Below, piece after piece: positions 16,014 through 20,177 of a stretch of 20,177 nucleotides of DNA (its first letter is position 1; the number at the start of each line of letters is the position of its first letter). The notes below the pieces were generated by a model. It searched no databases. It was given only the letters and a program-made list of their open reading frames with translations, and was not told the DNA's origin. Source of the stretch: an uncultured Clostridium sp. GTDB taxonomy: Bacteria; Bacillota; Clostridia; TANB77; CAG-465. The position numbers were made by a program, and so were the translations under genes. The stretch covers positions 1 to 20,177 of the forward strand of contig USES01000018.1 in the NCBI GenBank assembly GCA_900553785.1, written 5' to 3'.

Positions 16014-16763
16014 ATGGGACTTATATATGGAGTAAACCCTGTAAGAGAAGCAATAGAGACAGGTAAAACTATAAACAAAATATACGGAATAAAAGGAAGT
16101 AAAGAGGTGTACGAGCTATTAAAGCTTGCAAGAGATAAAAAAATAGTTACAGTAGAAGCGGATAAAATGAAACTAGATTTAATGATTACTAAACCTGGTG
16201 AAAAATTAGTTAATTCTCAGGGTATAGTTGCATCTGTTACAGATTATGTGTATTATGATGTGCAAGATATATTAGATTATGCTAAGGAAAAAGGTGAAAA
16301 GCCTAGAGTTATAATTTTAGATGAGATAGAAGATCCACATAATTTAGGAGCAATTATTCGCTCTGCAGAAGGACTTGGATTTCATGGAGTAATAATTAAA
16401 AAACGTAATGCTGCCCAAATAACAGATATAGTAGAAAAAACTTCAGCAGGAGCAGTGTCTTACATGAGAGTAGCAAGAGTGACAAATATAACTCAAGCAT
16501 TAAATGAATTAAAAGAAGCTGGACTTTGGATATATGGTTTAGATATGGATGGTGCATCTGATGTATTTAAAACTGATCTTACAGGAGCTATAGGTATAGT
16601 TGTAGGAAATGAAGGAAATGGAATATCTAGGCTTGTTAGAGAAAATTGTGATGGAATAATTAAGATACCGATGCTAGGAAAAATAGAGTCACTAAACGCA
16701 AGTGTTAGTGCTGCAATTAGCATGTATGAAGTTTTAAGACAGAACTTACAAAAAAATGATTGA
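16014..16763 (+). CDS. rlmB: SpoU/TrmH-family 23S rRNA (guanosine-2'-O)-methyltransferase RlmB
   Basis: The 249-residue protein begins GLIYGVNPVREAIETG, the RNA-binding N-domain of RlmB-type SpoU enzymes. The deep-knot methyltransferase motifs are all present: motif 1 DPHNLGAIIRSAE (107-119), motif 2 GNEGNGIS (198-205) and motif 3 IPMLGKIESLNASVSAAI (218-235). E. coli RlmB methylates G2251 of 23S rRNA; paralogues act on tRNA, so the exact target is inferred. The start is ATG 16014 after GGAGGAAA (16003-16010). The open frame running back to 15876 covers the promoter and has no ribosome site. No clear terminator separates it from the peptide locus, so some read-through into that locus is possible. 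Confidence 0.9.
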   Translation: MGLIYGVNPVREAIETGKTINKIYGIKGSKEVYELLKLARDKKIVTVEADKMKLDLMITKPGEKLVNSQGIVASVTDYVYYDVQDILDYAKEKGEKPRVIILDEIEDPHNLGAIIRSAEGLGFHGVIIKKRNAAQITDIVEKTSAGAVSYMRVARVTNITQALNELKEAGLWIYGLDMDGASDVFKTDLTGAIGIVVGNEGNGISRLVRENCDGIIKIPMLGKIESLNASVSAAISMYEVLRQNLQKND

Positions 16764-16789
16764 AAATTTATAACTAACTGTAATTGATA

Positions 16790-16818
16790 TTGACTTTTTA
16801 CATATTATTTAGTATACT
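16790..16818 (+). promoter_or_regulatory. Near-consensus promoter of the cysteine-peptide/radical SAM locus
   Basis: TTGACT (16790-16795) and TATACT (16813-16818) lie exactly 17 bp apart, one of the strongest-looking promoters in the window. Transcription would start near 16825, giving a leader of about 207 nt before the peptide start. A weaker second promoter, TTGCAT (16929-16934) with TTATAG (16952-16957), also at 17 bp, could give a shorter leader. Confidence 0.8.
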
Positions 16819-16894
16819 ACTTATGGTTTTAATTTTAATTTTTTCATTAATATGAAATATGTCTTACTCATTCAATATAATATAATAAACAGTG

Positions 16895-16998
16895 GTGTAG
16901 TACGTTACTGCGCGTATATAACAAGTTGTTGCATTTTTCTAAAATTTATATTTATAGCAAATTTATTTTACTAGAATTTAAGAATTTTATTCTTAAAT
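16895..16998 (+). promoter_or_regulatory. Structured 5' leader of the peptide locus
   Basis: Two inverted repeats lie in the 5' leader. The first is GTGTAGTA/TACTGCGC around loop CGT (16895-16913, with two G-U pairs). The second is a perfect 10-bp repeat, ATTTAAGAAT/ATTCTTAAAT around TTT (16976-16998). AACAAGTTGTT lies between them. The second ends about 20 nt before the ribosome site. Neither has a T run. They could be an RNA switch, a stability element or operators; I recognise no known riboswitch class. Confidence 0.5.
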
Positions 16999-17031
16999 AC
17001 AAAATTTAGGATTATGAAGGGAGGACTTTTT

Positions 17032-17112
17032 ATGGCAGAGATAGTATGCGTAACCACTAACGTAGAAACAAGTTCTACTTGTTCACCCGGATGCTGTTCC
17101 CCTGTGGAATAA
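17032..17112 (+). CDS. 26-residue cysteine-containing peptide, candidate RiPP precursor
   Basis: A strong AAGGGAGGA (17017-17025) lies 6 nt before ATG 17032, and the frame closes at TAA 17110-17112. The peptide starts MAEIVCVTTNVETSS and ends TCSPGCCSPVE. Cysteines are at 6, 17, 21 and 22. The last ten residues are two five-residue units that both begin C-S-P (CSPGC and CSPVE), the second starting at Cys22. An in-frame ATG at 17014 overlaps the ribosome site and is unlikely. There is no signal peptide, membrane helix or double-glycine leader site. Its position just upstream of two radical SAM genes, behind a strong promoter and before an attenuator-like hairpin, argues for a substrate of those enzymes. 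Its extreme brevity recalls PqqA or MftA, precursors of small redox cofactors, more than bacteriocin precursors. The family is not recognised; expression and modification are inferred. Confidence 0.75.
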   Translation: MAEIVCVTTNVETSSTCSPGCCSPVE

Positions 17113-17123
17113 CCCAAAACAAA

Positions 17124-17147
17124 AGAGGCAACTTATTTGTTGCCTCT
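17124..17147 (+). terminator. Attenuator-like hairpin between peptide and enzyme genes
   Basis: A perfect 9-bp stem AGAGGCAAC/GTTGCCTCT (17124-17132 and 17139-17147) with loop TTATTT starts 11 nt after the peptide stop. It is followed by ATATTATAAA rather than a clean T run, so it probably terminates only part of the transcripts or protects the 3' end of a short peptide mRNA. Either effect would make the peptide more abundant than the enzymes. Confidence 0.7.
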
Positions 17148-17171
17148 ATATTATAAACTAAGGAGAATATT

Positions 17172-18110
17172 ATGTTTACTAACAAAAACATTTTTATTGC
17201 ACTTACTTATAATTGTAATGCTTTTTGCAAGAAGTGTATGACGCGGTATCATAAAAATAAGAGCATTCAGATGGATATGAAAACGTTAAATACAATTATC
17301 AATTTGTTAAATGTAAATTCATACAAGGGAGTAATAAGCGTTGGAACAGGGGAACCGTTACTTTATTCAAATATTGAATATTTTATATCTAATATTTTGA
17401 ATATAAATGACTCGATTAAATTGAGGTTGCTTACAAACGGAATGTTGCTAACTCCTGATTTAACAGACGATTATTTTAACCCTAGATGTGTGTGGGGCGT
17501 TACAATGGATGGCTTTTATAATACTACTGTACAGAGTGTCCAAAAGGGAGTGAATATTGAAACAGTTAAAAATAATGTTAGAGAGGTTGCAAAAAAGCAT
17601 GGTGGTTCTGCCATTTATTTAAACTTTACCGTATATAATCATAATGTCGACGAAATAATTCCTTTCTGTGAATTTGCAATTAGGAACAATATAACCGATA
17701 TTTATCTTACCGAATTAAAAGTTTTTAATGGCTTTGAAACAGGTTTGCAGGAGTTTTCGTTAGTGCATGATGAGCATCTTATGTCTGTTTTACAGAAAGC
17801 CAAAACAATGTTAGATTATAACAATATCTCAACAAAGGGTATAAGTATTGATAAAACCTATCATAGAGATAATTGTTTTAAACAAAAATTGGCATCGCCT
17901 ATTATAGACGTAGATGGAAGCGTGAGCTTCTGTAGCGGAAGAGAGGATGTGTATATAGGAAATATAATGGAAGAAAATATACTTTCTAAGTGGGCGAGTG
18001 TATATAACTATTTGTTAAAATCAAGTGATGCATGGTGCTCATTATGCTTTGATAAAAAACTTCCAAATGGTAGCTATAGGTTGCCTAAGACAATAATAAA
18101 GGAGACTTAA
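17172..18110 (+). CDS. Radical SAM enzyme with a Twitch-like (half-SPASM) C-terminus
   Basis: The 312-residue protein has the radical SAM cluster motif CX3CX2C at Cys15, Cys19 and Cys22 (CNAFCKKCM), very close to the N-terminus, so there is no fused recognition domain. The SAM-binding glycine motif is GTGEP (58-62), a variant of GGEP. In the C-terminal part Cys235, Gly249 and Cys254 fit the C-x(9-15)-G-x4-C half of a SPASM domain. Cys289 and Cys292 complete a four-cysteine set. The remaining SPASM cysteines are absent, so one auxiliary [4Fe-4S] cluster (Twitch type) is likely. TAAGGAG (17159-17165) supports the start. It lies 59 nt after the small peptide and 1 nt before the second rSAM gene. 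Likely role: peptide modification together with its partner; the chemistry is unknown. Confidence 0.85.
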   Translation: MFTNKNIFIALTYNCNAFCKKCMTRYHKNKSIQMDMKTLNTIINLLNVNSYKGVISVGTGEPLLYSNIEYFISNILNINDSIKLRLLTNGMLLTPDLTDDYFNPRCVWGVTMDGFYNTTVQSVQKGVNIETVKNNVREVAKKHGGSAIYLNFTVYNHNVDEIIPFCEFAIRNNITDIYLTELKVFNGFETGLQEFSLVHDEHLMSVLQKAKTMLDYNNISTKGISIDKTYHRDNCFKQKLASPIIDVDGSVSFCSGREDVYIGNIMEENILSKWASVYNYLLKSSDAWCSLCFDKKLPNGSYRLPKTIIKET

Positions 18111-18111
18111 C

Positions 18112-19299
18112 ATGATAACAAGTATTGCAGATAATGTTGTGTTTGTGTCAGGTGCAAATTGTAGTGCAGTTTATGATTTCAATACACAAAAAGTTTATTC
18201 ATTAAACCAAGATGCTACAAACATATTAAAGAAGTATTTAAATAAGAGCGGTGAACTTTCAACAGAAGATTTAGACTTTGTGTCTAAGGTTACTAGACTT
18301 TTTAATTTGGACAAATTGGAAAATGTTCCGTATGTTCCGAATTGTCCGGAAGATAATCTGGATTTTGCATGGCTTGAGATAACCCAAAAATGTAACTGCA
18401 GGTGTATACATTGTTACCAAGGTCAGAATCATATCGAAACAAGTTCTCCCTTGGATTATTCTAAATGGGAAGATGTTTTAAGACAACTTTCAAGCCTCGG
18501 CTGTAAAAGTATTCAGTTCATAGGCGGAGAACCTTCTACGTGTGAGTTTTTGCCTAGACTTATTTGTTTTGCAAAATCGGTGGGAATTGTGAATATTTCC
18601 ATGTTTTCAAATTTAAATCACCTGTCTGACGAACTGATTGATGCGATTATAGCCAATAATGTACATGTTCACTTTTCTATCTATGGCTCAAATAAATTAA
18701 CTCATGAAAATATAACTACTATTACAAATAGTTTTGAGTCAATGCTGAAAAATGTAGAGCTGTTGCTGAAAAGTGATGTTACTTTAACGGCACACGTTGT
18801 CATTATGAAGCAAAATGAATATGATAGAGACAGGATTTATTCGCTTCTCAAGTCTTTAGGAATCTCAGATATTAAATCTGATGAAATACGTAAAGTATTT
18901 GGGTTAGATATGAACAAATACTTATTAAATAATCCCACATCAGTTATGCGTAGCCCTGATTTTAAGTGCTCAAAAGATTATTTTGATAAGGCGGCTTATG
19001 TAAATACATGTTGGCATGGAAAAATAGTTGTTTCCACCAATGGTAATGTATACCCTTGCGAATTTGAAAGAAACATTGTATATGGAAATGTTCTAAAAAA
19101 TTCTATATATGAAATCATTAGCTCTTTTAAGACAAAGGAATGTTGGAAGATATCTTTTGCTAAAATTGAAAGATGCAAAGATTGTGAGTTTCGGTTCGCT
19201 TGTAAGGATTGTAGGCCTTTAGCTTTTGCAGAAAATGGGAATTTGTTTCATACATCTCCTAGATGTAGTTACAATCCGTACACTGGTGTGTGGCATTAG
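18112..19299 (+). CDS. Radical SAM/SPASM peptide maturase-like protein
   Basis: This 395-residue protein has three parts. Residues 1 to about 75 form a small domain (VFVSGANCSAVYDFNTQKVYSLN onward). Its layout resembles the N-terminal PqqD-like or recognition domains of SPASM peptide maturases, which grip the leader peptide. The radical SAM core has Cys94, Cys98 and Cys101 (CNCRCIHCY, with an extra Cys96) and GGEP at 138-141. The C-terminus is a full SPASM domain: Cys300, Gly311, Cys316, then Cys355, Cys358, Cys364, Cys367 (CKDCEFRFACKDC) and Cys385, enough for two auxiliary [4Fe-4S] clusters. Such enzymes make thioether or carbon-carbon links in RiPPs, or mature enzymes and cofactors. AAGGAGA overlaps the end of the upstream gene, so the pair is translationally coupled. 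Substrate inferred: the 26-residue peptide. Confidence 0.9.
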   Translation: MITSIADNVVFVSGANCSAVYDFNTQKVYSLNQDATNILKKYLNKSGELSTEDLDFVSKVTRLFNLDKLENVPYVPNCPEDNLDFAWLEITQKCNCRCIHCYQGQNHIETSSPLDYSKWEDVLRQLSSLGCKSIQFIGGEPSTCEFLPRLICFAKSVGIVNISMFSNLNHLSDELIDAIIANNVHVHFSIYGSNKLTHENITTITNSFESMLKNVELLLKSDVTLTAHVVIMKQNEYDRDRIYSLLKSLGISDIKSDEIRKVFGLDMNKYLLNNPTSVMRSPDFKCSKDYFDKAAYVNTCWHGKIVVSTNGNVYPCEFERNIVYGNVLKNSIYEIISSFKTKECWKISFAKIERCKDCEFRFACKDCRPLAFAENGNLFHTSPRCSYNPYTGVWH

Positions 19300-19304
19300 T
19301 ATTA

Positions 19305-19336
19305 AAAAGTAGCAAATTTATTAATTTGCTACTTTT
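19305..19336 (+). terminator. Strong terminator of the peptide/radical SAM locus
   Basis: A perfect 14-bp inverted repeat, AAAAGTAGCAAATT/AATTTGCTACTTTT (19305-19318 and 19323-19336), with loop TATT begins 5 nt after the second rSAM stop and ends in TTTTG. It separates the locus from the GNAT gene. Confidence 0.85.
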
Positions 19337-19383
19337 GTTTGTATTATTTACTTTGCTGTGTTATTATTGTATTGGTGATATTA

Positions 19384-19845
19384 ATGAAATACATATGTTT
19401 AACACAAAATGATTTGGAATACGTTAGTCAATGCGATTGCTTGTTAGCTGACTTTTTTAAAAGTGAAGCTAATTATGATTCAAATTATTTGATTCAAGAT
19501 AAACTTAAAAGTTTATTAAATGATTTGGAAGATAATAACAACATATTACTTGCGGCAATAGATGAAACTCGAGTAGTTGGTTTTTTGTTTGCGTATATCA
19601 ATAAATCAAAAACTGATATATTACCAGTTGCACATATAGCATTTGTTTATGTTGATACACAACATAGAAAAAAAGGCATTGCAACACAGCTGATTACGAC
19701 TTTGTTTAAGCAACTTGAAAAGCGAAATATAGATATTGTTGAAGTTAAAGCTTTCAACGATAATATAGCTGCAACAAACTTGTATGAGAAGTTTGGATTT
19801 GACGTATTATGGGTTAATTATAGAAGAAAGATTAGTAATAACTAG
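19384..19845 (+). CDS. GNAT-family N-acetyltransferase
   Basis: From ATG 19384 the product is 153 residues, the usual single-domain GNAT size. It shows the acetyl-CoA pyrophosphate-binding motif A, HIAFVYVDTQHRKKGIATQLI (Q/R-x2-G-x-A pattern HRKKGIA), and motif B, NIAATNLYEKFGF. The frame extends back to a TTG at 19339, but that lies at the edge of the preceding terminator; GGTGAT just before 19384 is a modest ribosome site. It presumably transfers acetyl from acetyl-CoA to an amine on a small molecule, peptide or protein. It follows the radical SAM pair on the same strand but beyond a strong terminator, so a role in the peptide pathway (tailoring or self-protection) is possible and unproven. 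No clear promoter of its own was found. Confidence 0.85.
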   Translation: MKYICLTQNDLEYVSQCDCLLADFFKSEANYDSNYLIQDKLKSLLNDLEDNNNILLAAIDETRVVGFLFAYINKSKTDILPVAHIAFVYVDTQHRKKGIATQLITTLFKQLEKRNIDIVEVKAFNDNIAATNLYEKFGFDVLWVNYRRKISNN

Positions 19846-19894
19846 TATATAATTATCTAAAGTTAAATTTATTTAAAAAAATAAGCTTAAAGTA

Positions 19895-19923
19895 TTGAAA
19901 TATTTAGTTGGATGTGTTAGAAT
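19895..19923 (+). promoter_or_regulatory. Promoter of a candidate small RNA
   Basis: TTGAAA (19895-19900) and TAGAAT (19918-19923) are exactly 17 bp apart, with a predicted transcription start near 19930. No start codon with a ribosome site and a useful frame follows before the next terminator. Confidence 0.65.
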
Positions 19924-19929
19924 ATATTT

Positions 19930-20019
19930 GCAGGGAAGAGAGGACACCAGTAAGAGTAATAAGAAAGAATTAAATGTAGTAACAATCGAATAATCTTATA
20001 ACTTTTAGCTGGTTTTTTT
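19930..20019 (+). ncRNA. Candidate ~90-nt small RNA or attenuated leader
   Basis: The stretch runs from the predicted start after TAGAAT to the T run of a terminator. It opens with a purine-rich block (GCAGGGAAGAGAGGA, 19930-19944) that is predicted single-stranded. A long imperfect hairpin follows (19946-20013) and T residues complete it. No convincing open reading frame lies inside. I do not recognise the family; it could be a free small RNA, or a distal promoter of the following rRNA operon whose transcripts are attenuated. Confidence 0.45.
19946..20019 (+). terminator. Long-hairpin terminator of the candidate small RNA
   Basis: ACCAGTAAGAGT (19946-19957) pairs with ACTTTTAGCTGGT (20001-20013) with one bulged G and one G-U pair. 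It stacks, after an A-A mismatch, on ATAAGA/TCTTAT (19959-19964 and 19994-19999). Seven T residues (20013-20019) follow. The loop is about 29 nt. Confidence 0.65.
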
Positions 20020-20067
20020 ATGTCCCAAATTAAGTCTTAAAAAAATTAAAAAAATATGATTTTTTTG

Positions 20068-20096
20068 TTGACAAATGTATAACCCTGTGTTAAAAT
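20068..20096 (+). promoter_or_regulatory. Near-perfect promoter, probably of an rRNA operon
   Basis: A consensus TTGACA (20068-20073) and TAAAAT (20091-20096) are exactly 17 bp apart. Directly upstream, 20037-20066 is almost pure A and T tracts, like an UP element that binds the RNA polymerase alpha C-terminal domain. This combination is typical of rRNA and tRNA operon promoters. The start of transcription is expected near 20103. Confidence 0.8.
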
Positions 20097-20102
20097 AATG
20101 AC

Positions 20103-20177
20103 TGTCGCCAAGAGAGCGACAAAGCACATTGAAAAATAAAGAGTTAAGTAAAGCCAAGCAAGGTAATATATTTTAAG
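20103..20177 (+). other. Probable rRNA operon leader, cut by the window end
   Basis: A 6-bp hairpin TGTCGC/GCGACA (20103-20108 and 20116-20121) is followed by AAAGCACATTGAAAAATAAA. The CACATTGAAAA portion resembles the boxA-like antitermination segment found shortly before 16S rRNA genes in clostridia and bacilli. No reading frame or ribosome site is seen. The 16S gene itself would lie beyond the window, so its identity is inferred; a tRNA operon is the main alternative. Confidence 0.6.

Noticed and set aside
17014..17031. Upstream in-frame ATG of the small peptide (six extra residues, MKGGLF)
   Set aside because: Those codons contain the AAGGGAGGA ribosome site that serves ATG 17032.
19339..19383. 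15-residue hydrophobic extension of the GNAT protein from TTG 19339
   Set aside because: It begins at the edge of a strong terminator with no ribosome site and would add an out-of-family hydrophobic segment.
1..20177. tRNA genes, insertion sequences, transposases, integrases
   Set aside because: I looked for tRNA-like cloverleaf ends and for transposase/integrase motifs and terminal inverted repeats, and saw none in the window.

Overview
The window is AT-rich chromosomal DNA with strong Shine-Dalgarno sites, sigma-A-type promoters, Firmicutes-style gene order (rpoZ/priA/def/fmt; rimP-nusA-rnpM-infB-rbfA-nrnA-truB) and a clostridial pilin-like N-terminus. It most likely comes from a low-GC member of the Bacillota, class Clostridia. 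No species can be named from the sequence alone.

Layout. (1) 1-988: the 3' part of a pilin-like membrane or secreted protein, cut by the window edge. (2) 1027-1935: promoter, rpoZ, an archaeal-type CMP-kinase-like gene and a terminator. (3) 1952-5792: priA, def, fmt and a terminator. (4) 5793-6984: an array of TTTAAAGTGCAA repeats, then rlmN behind a promoter placed so that its mRNA could be leaderless. (5) 7021-14052: a promoter and hairpin leader, then the translation/transcription operon rimP-nusA-rnpM-infB-rbfA-nrnA-truB, closed by a terminator. (6) 14132-16763: a DUF1653-type protein, a convergent GT-B-like protein on the minus strand, and rlmB, which is transcribed divergently from it. 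(7) 16790-19336: a compact peptide-modification locus. It has a near-consensus promoter, a roughly 200-nt structured leader, a 26-residue cysteine-containing peptide, an attenuator-like hairpin, two different radical SAM enzymes (one Twitch-like, one with a full SPASM domain) and a strong terminator. A GNAT acetyltransferase follows. (8) 19895-20177: a candidate small RNA with its own promoter and terminator, then a near-perfect promoter and leader typical of an rRNA operon that would begin just past the window.

How the genes work together. Regions 2-5 and rlmB are core information processing: RNA polymerase assembly, replication restart, N-formylmethionine cycling, rRNA modification, 30S maturation, antitermination, initiation factor 2, nano-RNA turnover and tRNA pseudouridylation. 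Region 7 is accessory. The order small Cys peptide, hairpin, rSAM, rSAM matches the logic of a radical-SAM RiPP pathway: abundant precursor, less abundant enzymes, cross-links made at Cys residues. I could not match the 26-residue peptide to a RiPP family I know with confidence, and it is the best candidate for an undescribed system here. All promoter, hairpin and motif statements were read by eye; no database search or folding program was run.
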